Assembly (NCBI GenBank): GCA_031181345.1
Contig: JAPSLC010000008.1
Coordinates: forward strand, 1 to 64,000
Length of the DNA: 64,000 nt
Direction: 5' to 3'
Source of the DNA: Cupriavidus sp.
Lineage (GTDB): Bacteria > Pseudomonadota > Gammaproteobacteria > Burkholderiales > Burkholderiaceae
The translations under genes and the position numbers were made by a program. Every line of letters starts with the position of its first letter. Within the stretch, counting starts at the first letter, position 1. A model generated the notes under the pieces. That model was given only the letters and a program-made list of their open reading frames with translations, was not told where the DNA came from and ran no database searches. Positions 1-8,918 of the stretch are shown here, in pieces.

Positions 1-2
1 TC

Positions 3-1088
3 AGCGGGCAGAACGGCACGGGCAAGTCCAATCTGTATCGCGCGCTGCGGCTGCTGGCGGCGACCGCGCAAGGCGGGGTGGTGGCGGCGCTGGCGCGCGA
101 GGGCGGCATGCAGTCGACGCTGTGGGCCGGCCCGGAGACGATCTCCCGGGCGATGTTGCGCGGCGATCAGCCGGTGCAGGGGACGGTGCGCCAGCATCCC
201 GTGGCCCTGCGATTGGGCTTCGCTTCGGACGAGTTCGGCTATGCGATCGAGCTTGGGCTGCGGCAGGCTATCGACTCGATGTTCACGCTGGATCCGGACA
301 TCAAGCGCGAATACATCTGGCATGGCGAGGCGCCGCATCCGTCTTCGCTGCTGGTCGACCGGCGCGGCGCGGGGGTGCGGGCGCGCGACGACAAGGGGCG
401 GTGGCAAAGCCTGCCGCTGCCCTTGCGCGGCTTCGACAGCATGCTGACCGAATACGCGGACCGCCGCAGCACGCCGGAGATGCTGACCGTGCGCGAGCAG
501 GTCCGCTCATGGCGCTTCTACGACCATTTCCGTACCGATGCCGATGCGCTGGCGCGCCAGCCGCAGGTGGGCACGCATACGCCGGTGCTGTCCGACGATG
601 GCCGCGATCTGGCCGCGGCGCTGCAGACGATCCGCGAGATCGGCGATCGCGAGGCGTTGGACGAATGCATCGACGACGCGTTTCCCGGCTCGCGCATCGA
701 GATCGGCGCGCAGGACGGCCGCTTTGAACTGCTGCTGCGGCAGCCCGGCATGCTGCGGCCACTGCGCGCGGCGGAGCTGTCCGACGGCACGCTGCGTTAT
801 CTGCTGCTGGCCGCGGCCCTGCATACGCCGCGCCCGCCGGCGCTGCTGGTGCTCAACGAGCCGGAGACGAGCCTGCATGCCGACCTGCTGCCCGCGCTGG
901 GCCGCATGATCGGCAAGGCCGCGCAGCGCTCGCAGGTCATCGTGGTGTCGCATGCGGCCCGGCTGATCGCCGCGCTGGAACAGCAGCCGGACAGCAGGTC
1001 GATGATGCTGGAAAAGCAGTTGGGGCAGACGCAGGTGGCAGGCCTCTCCGATCTGCAGCGGCCGGCATGGGGCTGGTTGCCGCGTTAG
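3..1088 (+). CDS. AAA family ATPase (SMC/RecF-like predicted ATPase), 5' end outside window
   Basis: The reading frame is already open at the window edge, so the true start lies upstream. The first codons encode a P-loop, SGQNGTGKSN (GxNGxGKS Walker A). Near the C-terminus LLVLNEPETSLH is a Walker B/D-loop of the ABC/SMC type, preceded by a signature-like ELSDGTLRYLLL. A histidine in IVVSHAARL fits the H-loop. This combination matches the stand-alone predicted ATPases of the COG4637/RecF-like group, about 370-400 residues long; about 361 are visible. The cellular role of this family is unclear; some members sit in defence or DNA-repair contexts, but nothing in this window decides that. It converges with the lipoprotein gene on the other strand. 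Confidence 0.8.
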   Translation, partial: SGQNGTGKSNLYRALRLLAATAQGGVVAALAREGGMQSTLWAGPETISRAMLRGDQPVQGTVRQHPVALRLGFASDEFGYAIELGLRQAIDSMFTLDPDIKREYIWHGEAPHPSSLLVDRRGAGVRARDDKGRWQSLPLPLRGFDSMLTEYADRRSTPEMLTVREQVRSWRFYDHFRTDADALARQPQVGTHTPVLSDDGRDLAAALQTIREIGDREALDECIDDAFPGSRIEIGAQDGRFELLLRQPGMLRPLRAAELSDGTLRYLLLAAALHTPRPPALLVLNEPETSLHADLLPALGRMIGKAAQRSQVIVVSHAARLIAALEQQPDSRSMMLEKQLGQTQVAGLSDLQRPAWGWLPR

Positions 1089-1122
1089 GGCAGGATGCGG
1101 GCGTTGCTGCCCTCTCCCCCGG

Positions 1123-1148
1123 CCCCTCTCCCGCAAGCGGGAGAGGGG
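1123..1148. terminator. GC-rich perfect hairpin between convergent genes
   Basis: A 12-bp perfect inverted repeat, CCCCTCTCCCGC / GCGGGAGAGGGG, with a 2-base loop lies 35 bases after the stop of the ATPase gene. No clear T-run follows. The same sequence recurs at 45508-45533, so it is a dispersed element as well as a possible bidirectional terminator. Confidence 0.5.
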
Positions 1149-1186
1149 AGAGTCAGCAGGAGCCAACGTGATTCCGGTTGTGTTCT

Positions 1187-1212
1187 CCCTCTCCCCCTCA
1201 GGGGGGAGAGGG
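1187..1212. repeat. Second C/G-tract hairpin in the same intergenic region
   Basis: An 11-bp inverted repeat, CCCTCTCCCCC / GGGGGAGAGGG, with a 4-base loop lies about 40 bases beyond the first hairpin. It is a near relative of the 1123 element and completes a two-hairpin array between the convergent genes ending at 1088 and 1251. Confidence 0.45.
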
Positions 1213-1250
1213 GGTGGTTCGCTACCACCCACGGCAAAAACAGCTTCTCT

Positions 1251-2078
1251 TCAATTGACCCGCGTACGCCGCTGCACCTCCAGCAGCTCCCACCGGATCG
1301 TCGACGCATCGGCCGGGGGATTGGGCACGCGGTACTCGCGCACGCGCAGCGTGTAGGCGATGCCCGGCTCGAAGTCGAGCCCTTCGATCGGCCCGTACCA
1401 CAACTGCCAGGCGCCATTGGGATCGTCGCGGAAGCGATAGCAGGTCTGCTTGCCAACGCCGGTGCATTCGACCCGCTGCGAGTCGATATAGACGATCTTC
1501 TCGACGCCCGGGGCGGCCTTGGACTGCTGGTCGTCGAGTCGATCGCCGCGGCGGCCCACGCCCTCGCGCTCCACGAAATGCAGCAGATCGCCATCCGCAG
1601 TCTTCCAGATGATCTGGCGGCCGGTGGAGCCCGCAGATGGCTGCGTGCCAACGGTCGTGAACGGCGACTGCATGGCCTTCAGCAAGCTGTTCTCGACCTC
1701 CATCAACGGCGGCGGACACGCGCGGCGCGTGGTGGCGACCCGATCGAAGCGCATGCCGCTGTCGGTCTTGCCATAGCTGCCGGTCATGCGATTGCAACCG
1801 GTGTTGCCGGTCACCGTGCCCTGCGCCGCATCGATGCCGGCGTTGAACTCGAACAGCACCGGCTCGCCGTTATCGCCATGCGGGATCTGTTTCAGCGAGC
1901 CGTCCGGCATCTGCCAGCGCACCAGCTCCCAGCGGCTGGGGCCGCCGGGCCGGGTCTCGCTCAGGGTCGGCGTCGCCGACGGCGAATCGGGGGCCGGCGC
2001 GGTGGCGCAGCCGACCATGGTCGCGCCGAGCAGCGTTGCTGCCGCGGCTGCGGTACCCATGCGGAAGGACAGGGACAT
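1251..2078 (-). CDS. META and DUF4377 domain lipoprotein
   Basis: A 275-residue protein. The start at 2078 is chosen because a GAGGAG ribosome binding site lies 7 bases upstream and a type II signal peptide follows at once: a hydrophobic alanine-rich stretch ending in a MVGC lipobox with the lipidated Cys near residue 28. Residues about 50-165 look like a META/HslJ-type domain (the GNTGCNR motif with paired cysteines), and residues about 175-275 match DUF4377 (YIDSQRVEC, then an IEGLDFEPG core and LRVREY). HslJ-like META proteins are outer-membrane-associated and linked to stress or antibiotic tolerance; the substrate is unknown. It lies downstream of waaA on the same strand, 127 bases away. 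Confidence 0.8.
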   Translation of the reverse strand: MSLSFRMGTAAAAATLLGATMVGCATAPAPDSPSATPTLSETRPGGPSRWELVRWQMPDGSLKQIPHGDNGEPVLFEFNAGIDAAQGTVTGNTGCNRMTGSYGKTDSGMRFDRVATTRRACPPPLMEVENSLLKAMQSPFTTVGTQPSAGSTGRQIIWKTADGDLLHFVEREGVGRRGDRLDDQQSKAAPGVEKIVYIDSQRVECTGVGKQTCYRFRDDPNGAWQLWYGPIEGLDFEPGIAYTLRVREYRVPNPPADASTIRWELLEVQRRTRVN

Positions 2079-2205
2079 CGGTTCGCTCCTCGGGTTGTCG
2101 GGATGCATCACAGACGATGATGCGTTCCGAAGCAAAGAGAATGCCGGACGCGCGCTCACAAGCGAACGCCGGGCAAGTGTACGCAATCGTTTGACGCGGG
2201 AAGGA

Positions 2206-3591
2206 TCAGCCAGTGCCCTGGCTTTCCGCCGGGGCCGAGCCATCGGCCGCCTCGCCGCCCTTGCCCGCCGGGGCCGGCGCCGGCAGCGCCGGCACCAGCG
2301 CCTCGACCGTGCGCGCGGTGGCGCCGCGGTGCTCGCCGGCAAAGGCCCGGGCCTGCGTCTGCATGCGTGCAAGCCGTTCGCGATCGGACAGCAGCACCGC
2401 GGCGGTATGCATCAGCTGTTCGGCACTGTCGACGCGCAGGCACGCGCCGGCGGCGATCGCATCGTCGGTGGCCTGGGCGAAGTTGAAGGTATGCGGGCCG
2501 ATCAGCACCGGCGTGCCGACCGCGCAGGCCTCGATCAGGTTCTGGCCGCCCAGCGGCAACAGGCTGCCGCCGATAAAGGCGACATCGGATGCCGCAAAAT
2601 ACATGGCCATTTCGCCCATCGAATCGCCCAGCAGCACGTCGGCCTCGATCGGCTGATCGAGCTGATCCTCGCTCAGCGCACTGCGGCGCTGCAACGTGAA
2701 CCCGGTCTGCGTGACCATTGCCGCCACCGCATCGAAGCGCTGGGGATGGCGCGGCACCAGCAGCAGCGCCGGAGCACGCGCCGTGTCCGAACCCTGGTCC
2801 CACACCTCGCCGCACAGCTTGCGCCAGCGCGACAGCGCGTCCAGCAGCATCGCTTCCTCGCCCTCGCGCGTGCTCGCCGCGGCAAGCACCGGCCGCGTGC
2901 CGAAGGCCCGGCGCAGCCGTTGTCCGCGCTCGATCTGCTCTGCGGATGGCTGCATGTCGAACTTCAGGTTGCCGGTCACGCGCACCGCCGCCACGCCCAG
3001 CGCCCTGAAACGCTCGGCATCGCCCTGGGTCTGCGCCAGTACCTCGGTGAAGTCCGCATACATCGCCGCCGCGGCGCGCCCGAAGCGGGCGGTACGGCGA
3101 AAGCTGCGGGGCGACAGCCGGGCATTGACCAGATACAGCGGCACGCCGGCCAGGCGCGCGCCGCGCACCAGGTTCGGCCAGACCTCGGTCTCCATCAGCA
3201 TGCCCGCCTCCGGCCGGAAATGCGCCAGGAAACGCCGCACCAGCGCCGGCACGTCGTAGGGCAGATAGCACTGCACCAGCCGCGACTCCTGGCCGAACAG
3301 CTCGGCGCCGGTCTGCCGGCCGGTCGGCGTCATATGGGTCAGCACGATGCGATGGCCGGGATAGGCGGCCAGCAGCCGCGCGATCAGCGGCTGCGCGGCG
3401 CGCGTCTCGCCGACCGAGACCGCATGGACCCAGATCCATGGGCCTTGCGTCGGCAGCCCCCCGTAGCGCCCGAGCCGTTCGCCGACATGCTGCAGATAGC
3501 CAGGCTCCTTGCGCGCGCGCCAGGCCAGCCGCGCCAGCGCGGCCGGCAGGACCAAACCCCAGGCCAGGTTGTACAGAACACGCAACAGCAT
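2206..3591 (-). CDS. waaA: 3-deoxy-D-manno-octulosonic acid (Kdo) transferase
   Basis: A 461-residue GT30 enzyme that transfers Kdo from CMP-Kdo to lipid IVA at the inner membrane. The start at 3591 is chosen because the N-terminus then reads as the usual membrane-anchoring helix (LLRVLYNLAWGLVLP). HAVSVGET near residues 55-62 carries the catalytic glutamate, and a METEVWPN segment and a C-terminal nucleotide-binding half (GGSLLPLGGQNLIEA) follow. It is somewhat longer than the usual ~425 residues because of a proline/alanine-rich tail. Its start codon shares one base with the waaC stop (TGATG), so the two are probably translationally coupled. A GGAAGG sequence precedes the start. Confidence 0.95.
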   Translation of the reverse strand: MLLRVLYNLAWGLVLPAALARLAWRARKEPGYLQHVGERLGRYGGLPTQGPWIWVHAVSVGETRAAQPLIARLLAAYPGHRIVLTHMTPTGRQTGAELFGQESRLVQCYLPYDVPALVRRFLAHFRPEAGMLMETEVWPNLVRGARLAGVPLYLVNARLSPRSFRRTARFGRAAAAMYADFTEVLAQTQGDAERFRALGVAAVRVTGNLKFDMQPSAEQIERGQRLRRAFGTRPVLAAASTREGEEAMLLDALSRWRKLCGEVWDQGSDTARAPALLLVPRHPQRFDAVAAMVTQTGFTLQRRSALSEDQLDQPIEADVLLGDSMGEMAMYFAASDVAFIGGSLLPLGGQNLIEACAVGTPVLIGPHTFNFAQATDDAIAAGACLRVDSAEQLMHTAAVLLSDRERLARMQTQARAFAGEHRGATARTVEALVPALPAPAPAGKGGEAADGSAPAESQGTG

Positions 3592-4697
3592 CAGCCTTCC
3601 CGTCCGAGCCCACGCACGCGGCGCGCCGCGGCATGGACGTCCTCGACCGTCGGCGCCTCGCCGTCGTCGCCCACATTGGCGATGCGCGCCGACCAATAGC
3701 CCTCGGTCTTCCAGCGCCAGGTCGCGGTATAGATTTCCACGGTCGGCCGGCACAGCGCCGCGGCGATATGCACCAGCCCCGTGTCGACGCCGACCACCAG
3801 TTCGGCGCGATTGATCAGGCCGAAGCCCTGCATCACCGTGAAGCGCGGCAGTACGCGCGAGCCCGGCACGCCGGCGGCAATGCGCTCGGCGGCATGCCGC
3901 TCGGCCTCGTTGCCCCAGGGCAGCATCACCGCCAGTCCCTCGGCGAACAGGCGCCGGCCGAGCTCATGCCAGTGCTCCAGCGGCCAGCGCTTCTTCGCGC
4001 CGGCGGTGGCATGGAAGCACACCGCGTAGCGCGTCGGCAGGTCCGACCACAGCGGATCGTTGGCATGCAGCACGCGCGCCTCGTCGCCGAAAAAACGCGG
4101 CGGCTCGGCCGGGGCCACGCCGGTCAGCGCGGCACCGAGCAGGCGCGAACGACGCACCGAATGGGTCTGCAGCGGAACCTGGATCGGATCGGTGTAGAAC
4201 AGCCGCGCCGCCGGCTCGTAGCCCGAGCCCTGCGTTGCATTGGCCAGCCCGATCACCGGCGCGCCCGCATGGCGCCGCGCGATGCGCGAGACCACCGCGG
4301 TCTTCAGCAGACCCTGCGTCTCGATCACCGCGTCGTAGGCGTCCTCGCGCAGCGCGCGCCGGAACGCCCCCAGCTCGCCCCACACCGCGCCGGAGAACAG
4401 GCCCTTGCGCCAGCGCCGCAGCGCGAACGGAATCACGCGCCGCACCTGCGGCAGCAGCCGCACCAGCTCGACATAGCCTTCCTCGACGACCCAGTCGATC
4501 TCGCAGCCGGGCCAGCGCGCGCGCAGATCGTGGATCAGCGGCATGTTGTGCACGACGTCGCCGAGGGAGGACACCTTGACCACGAGGATGCGCGGCCGCT
4601 CCGGCATGCGCACGCCCAGCGGGCGCGGCATGCCGGCGGCTTCGATCGCCTCGCGGGCGGCGCTGTCCTGCAACGGTACTGCCGGCTCGACCGGCAT
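3591..4697 (-). CDS. waaC: Lipopolysaccharide heptosyltransferase I
   Basis: A GT9-family enzyme that adds the first L,D-heptose to Kdo of the inner core. The N-terminal motif VKVSSLGDVVHN is diagnostic for WaaC, and VVGVDTGLVHIAAAL in the C-terminal half is the ADP-heptose binding signature. The start is uncertain. The in-frame ATG at 4697, just after the manB stop, is listed; another at 4721 would overlap manB by 20 bases, and an internal ATG at 4607 would give the conventional short N-terminus (the core motif begins only a few residues after it). None has a good Shine-Dalgarno. It lies in a manB-waaC-waaA run. Confidence 0.92.
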   Translation of the reverse strand: MPVEPAVPLQDSAAREAIEAAGMPRPLGVRMPERPRILVVKVSSLGDVVHNMPLIHDLRARWPGCEIDWVVEEGYVELVRLLPQVRRVIPFALRRWRKGLFSGAVWGELGAFRRALREDAYDAVIETQGLLKTAVVSRIARRHAGAPVIGLANATQGSGYEPAARLFYTDPIQVPLQTHSVRRSRLLGAALTGVAPAEPPRFFGDEARVLHANDPLWSDLPTRYAVCFHATAGAKKRWPLEHWHELGRRLFAEGLAVMLPWGNEAERHAAERIAAGVPGSRVLPRFTVMQGFGLINRAELVVGVDTGLVHIAAALCRPTVEIYTATWRWKTEGYWSARIANVGDDGEAPTVEDVHAAARRVRGLGREG

Positions 4698-4701
4698 CCG
4701 C

Positions 4702-6087
4702 TCAGAACGGCAGCTGGGCATCCGGCTTCTCGGCCAGGATCACGCGCTTGAACTCCGCCTGGATGCGGGCCAGCGCGGCGTCGTTATCGGCCTCGAAGCG
4801 CATCACCACCACGGGCGTGGTGTTCGACGGACGGGCCAGCCCGAAGCCGTCGGGATATTCGACACGCACGCCGTCGATCGTGATGACCTCGCGTGCGCCC
4901 TCGAACTTGGCGTTGGCGCGGATCTTGTCGAGCAGCGTGAAGGGCTCGCCCTCGGCGCATTTCAGTTGCAGCTCGGGCGTGCAGATCGAATTGGGCAGCG
5001 CGTTCAAGACCGCGCTCGGATCGTCATGCCGCGACAGGATTTCCAGCAGGCGGGCCCCGGTATAGAGGCCGTCGTCGAAGCCATACCAGCGATCCTTGAA
5101 GAACACGTGGCCGCTCATCTCGCCGGCGATCGGCGCGCCGGTTTCCTTCAGCTTGGCCTTGACCAGCGAATGGCCGGTCTTCCACATCAGCGGTTCGCCG
5201 CCATGCTCGCGGATCCACGGGGCCAGCTTGCCGGTGCACTTGACGTCGTAGATGATCTGCTGGCCCGGATGGCGCGACAGGATCTCCTGCGCGAACAGCA
5301 TCAGCTGGCGGTCCGGGAAGATGACCTGGCCGTCCTTGGTGACCACGCCGAGCCGGTCGCCGTCGCCATCGAAGGCCAGGCCCAGCTCGTTGTCGGTCTC
5401 GCGCAGGCAGCGCATCAGGTCCTGCAGGTTCTCCAGATGCGCCGGGTCCGGATGGTGGTTGGGGAAGTTGCCATCGACGTCGCAGAACAGCTCGGTCACT
5501 TCGCAACCGAGCGCGCGGAACAGATCGCCGACGAAGGCGCCGGCCACGCCGTTGCCGGCATCGAGCGCGATCTTCATCGGGCGCGCCAGCTTGACGTCGC
5601 TGGCGATGCGCTGCAGATACTGCTGGCGGATGTCGACCTGCTGGTAGGCGCCCGCGCCGCTGGCAAAGCGCTCGTCGACGATGCGCTGGCGCAGGCCCTG
5701 GATCTGCTCGCCATAGATCGCCTTGCCGGCCAGCACCATCTTGAAGCCGTTGTAGTCGGGCGGGTTATGGCTGCCGGTGACCATGATGCCCGAGGTCGCG
5801 CGGCGGCCGGCGAGCTCGATATTGGTCCCGAAATACACCATCGGCGTCGCGACCATGCCGAGGTCGATCACGTCCATGCCGGCGGCGCGCAGGCCCTCGA
5901 CCAGCGCCGACAGCAGATCCGGCCCGGACAGGCGCCCGTCGCGGCCGACGACGACCGCGGTCTCGCCGGCCTCGGCGGCAGCGGAACCGAAGGACAGGCC
6001 AATGGCGCGGGCGACGTCGCGAGTCAGGGTCTTGCCGACGATGCCGCGGATGTCGTAAGCCTTGAAGATGGAGGAGTCGATTTGCAT
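4702..6087 (-). CDS. manB: Phosphomannomutase/phosphoglucomutase
   Basis: A 461-residue alpha-D-phosphohexomutase that interconverts Man-6-P/Man-1-P and probably Glc-6-P/Glc-1-P, as AlgC-type enzymes do. FKAYDIRG opens the protein, the catalytic phosphoserine sits in TGSHNP (residues 104-109), the metal-binding loop is DGDGDR (residues 240-245), and the sugar-binding GEMSGH follows. The start at 6087 has an AGGAAG site 6-7 bases upstream. It would feed GDP-mannose synthesis with manC (38523) and could also feed dTDP-rhamnose. It is divergent from the glycosyltransferase operon beginning after 6220. Confidence 0.93.
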   Translation of the reverse strand: MQIDSSIFKAYDIRGIVGKTLTRDVARAIGLSFGSAAAEAGETAVVVGRDGRLSGPDLLSALVEGLRAAGMDVIDLGMVATPMVYFGTNIELAGRRATSGIMVTGSHNPPDYNGFKMVLAGKAIYGEQIQGLRQRIVDERFASGAGAYQQVDIRQQYLQRIASDVKLARPMKIALDAGNGVAGAFVGDLFRALGCEVTELFCDVDGNFPNHHPDPAHLENLQDLMRCLRETDNELGLAFDGDGDRLGVVTKDGQVIFPDRQLMLFAQEILSRHPGQQIIYDVKCTGKLAPWIREHGGEPLMWKTGHSLVKAKLKETGAPIAGEMSGHVFFKDRWYGFDDGLYTGARLLEILSRHDDPSAVLNALPNSICTPELQLKCAEGEPFTLLDKIRANAKFEGAREVITIDGVRVEYPDGFGLARPSNTTPVVVMRFEADNDAALARIQAEFKRVILAEKPDAQLPF

Positions 6088-6198
6088 GCAGCTTCCTGGA
6101 AGTGAAGGGAGCGGGCGCCCCGCCGAAGGCTTCAAGCCGGGCAGTTCGTATGCCTTGCCATGTGCCCGGAACGGCGCGCCAAAACCTGTATTTTGCCG

Positions 6199-6226
6199 GA
6201 TTGCGATCGGGCACGGCAGTTATAAT
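6199..6226 (+). promoter_or_regulatory. Candidate sigma-70 promoter for the plus-strand glycan operon
   Basis: A perfect TATAAT lies at 6221-6226 in an otherwise GC-rich region between divergent manB and the first plus-strand glycosyltransferase. A poor -35 match (GATTGC, 16-base spacer) lies at 6199-6204. Transcription would start near 6233, which argues that the first gene begins downstream of this point. Confidence 0.5.
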
Positions 6227-6325
6227 CGGTTCGGCCGGGCAGTTCGGTGTCCTGACACACGCCATCGCACGCACGATTTGCTGCGCCGCCCGCCTCCATT
6301 CCCGATATCGCGCCCTCCTGCCACC

Positions 6326-7582
6326 GTGCCCTTGTCGCCGCGCTCGTTTCTCCATTCTCCGGCGCGCCGGTCCCTGCGCCGGTCACAGCTCCAGTCCTTG
6401 TCCCCCTCTGCCCTGGCGGCGGATCGGGAGCAGGCCGAACGGCCCCGTATCGCCTACCTGATCACCAATTCGGAGATCGGCGGCGCGCAGGCCCATGTGG
6501 CCACGCTGCTCGAGGCGCTGGGCAGCCGTGTGGAAGCGATCGTGCTGGCCGGCGGCGACGGTCCGCTGCTGCCGACCGCCGAAGCCCTGGGAGCGCGCAC
6601 GATCCGGCTGTCCCTGCTCGACAACGCGCTCTCGCCGCTGCGCGCGATCGCGGCGCTGCGCGAGCTGATGAAAGCGCTGCGGCAGGCCGATCCGGACCTG
6701 ATCCACGCGCACAGCGCCAAGGCCGGCGCCCTGGGCCGCATTGCCGGTTGGCTGCTCGGCATCCCGGTCGTCTATACCGTGCACGGCTTCGGCTTCAAGC
6801 CGGCCGCGCCGCGCCGGCAGCGGATCGCGGCCCGCGTCGCGGAATGGCTGTTGGCCCCGCTGACCTCGCGCCTGATCTGCGTGGCCGAGGCCGAGCGCGA
6901 ACTGGCACGCAGCCTGCCCCTGCCGGCGCGGCGGATCGCCGTGATTCACAACGGCATTGCCGATGTCCCCGAGCGGGCCGAGCCTGGCGCGCCGATGCAT
7001 CGCATCGTGATGGTTGCGCGCTTTGCCGCCCCGAAGCGGCCGGATCTGCTGATCCGCGCCTTCGCCGAGCTGGCCGAAATCGGCGATGAAGCGCTGGCCG
7101 GCTGCGAACTGGTGATCGCCGGGGATGGCCCGCAGTTGCCGGCAATGCGGGCACTGGCCGAACGCCTCGCTCCTGGCCGCGTCGTGTTCACCGGCAACGT
7201 CGCGGCGGTGCCCGCGCTGCTGGCATCCGCCCAGGCCTTCGTGCTGGCCTCCGATCACGAGGGCTTTCCGCTGTCCATTCTCGAAGCGATGCGCGCCGGC
7301 CTGCCGGTCGTCGCCACCGATCTGCCAGGCATTCGCGAACAGCTCGACGACGGGCGCTGCGGGGTGCTGTGCGCCCCCGCCAGCGTGCCGGCGCTCGCGC
7401 AAGCGTTTGCGCGTCTGGCCGGAGATGCCGCGTTGCGCAAGTCGCTCGGCACCGCCGCACGCGAACGCTGGGCACTCCGATATGGCGTGACGGCGATGGC
7501 CGATGCGACCGAGTCGATCTACCGCCAGCTCCTGCCCGCCACCGCGCCGGCCAACGCGCCGCTCGCGCGGGACAGGGCCTGA
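6326..7582 (+). CDS. GT4 glycosyltransferase
   Basis: The catalytic part begins at the motif IAYLITNSEIGGAQAHV, typical of the first Rossmann fold of GT-B, GT4-family enzymes. Later come VVYTVHGFGFK, the nucleotide-sugar binding strand IVMVARFAAPKRPDLL and the ExxxxxxxE loop SDHEGFPLSILEAM. The start is not resolved. No in-frame ATG lies between 6086 and the catalytic domain, so a GTG at 6326 is listed; TTG at 6332 or 6398 are alternatives. The frame is open upstream to an ATG at 6062 inside manB, but the TATAAT at 6221 makes that unlikely. It is the first gene of a five-gene plus-strand run; the next gene starts 10 bases after its stop. Confidence 0.8.
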   Translation: MPLSPRSFLHSPARRSLRRSQLQSLSPSALAADREQAERPRIAYLITNSEIGGAQAHVATLLEALGSRVEAIVLAGGDGPLLPTAEALGARTIRLSLLDNALSPLRAIAALRELMKALRQADPDLIHAHSAKAGALGRIAGWLLGIPVVYTVHGFGFKPAAPRRQRIAARVAEWLLAPLTSRLICVAEAERELARSLPLPARRIAVIHNGIADVPERAEPGAPMHRIVMVARFAAPKRPDLLIRAFAELAEIGDEALAGCELVIAGDGPQLPAMRALAERLAPGRVVFTGNVAAVPALLASAQAFVLASDHEGFPLSILEAMRAGLPVVATDLPGIREQLDDGRCGVLCAPASVPALAQAFARLAGDAALRKSLGTAARERWALRYGVTAMADATESIYRQLLPATAPANAPLARDRA

Positions 7583-7592
7583 GGGGATGCGC

Positions 7593-8918
7593 ATGAACAA
7601 GGCATCGGGCACCGCCCGCCCTGACCGCGTACCGCTGGCCATCCGCGCCCGCGGCTCCGAGACGATGCGCCGCGCCAGCCGGATGCTCGGCTGGGCCCTG
7701 CTCGGCCTGCTGCCCTTCGCGCTCAATATGGGACTGGCCGAGGCCGCCCATCAGGCCGGCTACGTGACCCACGTGTTCCCGCGCACGCTGCTGTGGTCGA
7801 TCGCCCCGTATCTGCTCGCCTTCGTGCTGCTGCACCGCTCGCTGCATCTGCCGGCGATGGAAGGCAACAGCCTGGTCGGCCTCGCCGCGACCCTGCCCTT
7901 CGTCGCGCTGCTGTTCGCCTTCGCCGCCTTCCAGATCCCCTACTCCCGCGGTGCGCTGCTGCTAGGCTACCTGACCACGCTGGCGTGGATCTGGGCCGGC
8001 TACCGGCGCTATGTGCAGAACTACGTGCCGGTGTTCGGCTACACGGACCCCGCCGCGCTCGCGCAGCTGCAGCAGCTGCTGGCGATGCCCGGCGCGCTGC
8101 CGCCCGGCCGCACCCGCTTCGAGCCGATCGGCTCGATCGAGGAAGCGGTGCATTGCGACGGCCTGATGCTCGACCGCAGTGCTACCGCGGATCCCGAACG
8201 GACCCGGCTGCTGGCGCGCTACAAGATGAGCCATGTGCGAATCTATTCGGTCGAGCGCGTGGGCGAGATGCTGACCGGCCGATTGGGACTCGCCCATATC
8301 GACGAGAACTTCCTCGACGATCACGCCGCGCATTATTTCTACGGCTATCTGAAGCGCTTCATCGACGTGGCCACGGTGCTGTGCCTGGCGCCGCTGGCCT
8401 TGCCCGCCGCGCTGGCCGTGGCAGTGGCAATCCGGCTCGATTCGCCGGGGCAGGCGCTGTTTCGCCAGACACGCGTCGGACTGCTCGGCAAGCCCTTCAC
8501 GATGCTGAAGTTCCGCAGCATGGAGACCGCGCCGCAGGACGCCGCCCGCTTCGCCGCCCGGCGCGACCCGCGCGTGACGCGGGTCGGCCGCGTGATCCGC
8601 AAATACCGGCTCGACGAGATTCCGCAGCTGTGGAACGTGCTGACCGGCGACATGAGCCTGATCGGGCCGCGTCCCGAACAGGTGCCGATGGTCGAACGCT
8701 TTGCCGACACGATCCCCTACTACCCGTACCGGCATCTGGTGCGACCGGGCCTGTCGGGTTGGGCGCAGGTCCAGCAGGGCTATGCGGGCACGCACGAGGA
8801 AACGGTGACCAAGCTCAGCTACGACCTCTACTACGTCAAGCATTGCAGCTTCGCGCTGGACCTGCTGGTGGCGGTCAAGACGGTGCGGACGTTGCTGACT
8901 GGGTATGGGGCGCGGTGA
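7593..8918 (+). CDS. Undecaprenyl-phosphate sugar phosphotransferase (bacterial sugar transferase, WbaP/EpsE type)
   Basis: A 441-residue membrane enzyme that would transfer a sugar-1-phosphate to undecaprenyl phosphate, starting glycan assembly on the inner face of the membrane. Several hydrophobic segments occupy the first ~125 residues, followed by a soluble linker and the C-terminal catalytic domain. That domain has the conserved YGYLKRFIDV entry helix, FRQTRVG, FTMLKFRSM, the YRLDEIPQLWNVL block with its catalytic Asp-Glu pair, GDMSLIGPRPE and RPGLSGWAQV. A GAGGGG site 6 bases upstream supports the ATG at 7593 over that at 7587. It overlaps the next gene by one base (TGATG). Confidence 0.92.
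   Translation: MNKASGTARPDRVPLAIRARGSETMRRASRMLGWALLGLLPFALNMGLAEAAHQAGYVTHVFPRTLLWSIAPYLLAFVLLHRSLHLPAMEGNSLVGLAATLPFVALLFAFAAFQIPYSRGALLLGYLTTLAWIWAGYRRYVQNYVPVFGYTDPAALAQLQQLLAMPGALPPGRTRFEPIGSIEEAVHCDGLMLDRSATADPERTRLLARYKMSHVRIYSVERVGEMLTGRLGLAHIDENFLDDHAAHYFYGYLKRFIDVATVLCLAPLALPAALAVAVAIRLDSPGQALFRQTRVGLLGKPFTMLKFRSMETAPQDAARFAARRDPRVTRVGRVIRKYRLDEIPQLWNVLTGDMSLIGPRPEQVPMVERFADTIPYYPYRHLVRPGLSGWAQVQQGYAGTHEETVTKLSYDLYYVKHCSFALDLLVAVKTVRTLLTGYGAR

Noticed and set aside
1786..6105. Plus-strand open frames of 637, 437 and 520 codons opposite waaA, waaC and manB
   Set aside because: All three are antisense shadows of well-recognised LPS genes and have no motifs of their own.
6062..6325. 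N-terminal extension of the first plus-strand glycosyltransferase from the ATG at 6062
   Set aside because: It would start inside manB and span the TATAAT at 6221. The added ~88 residues are Pro/Arg-rich without a family match.
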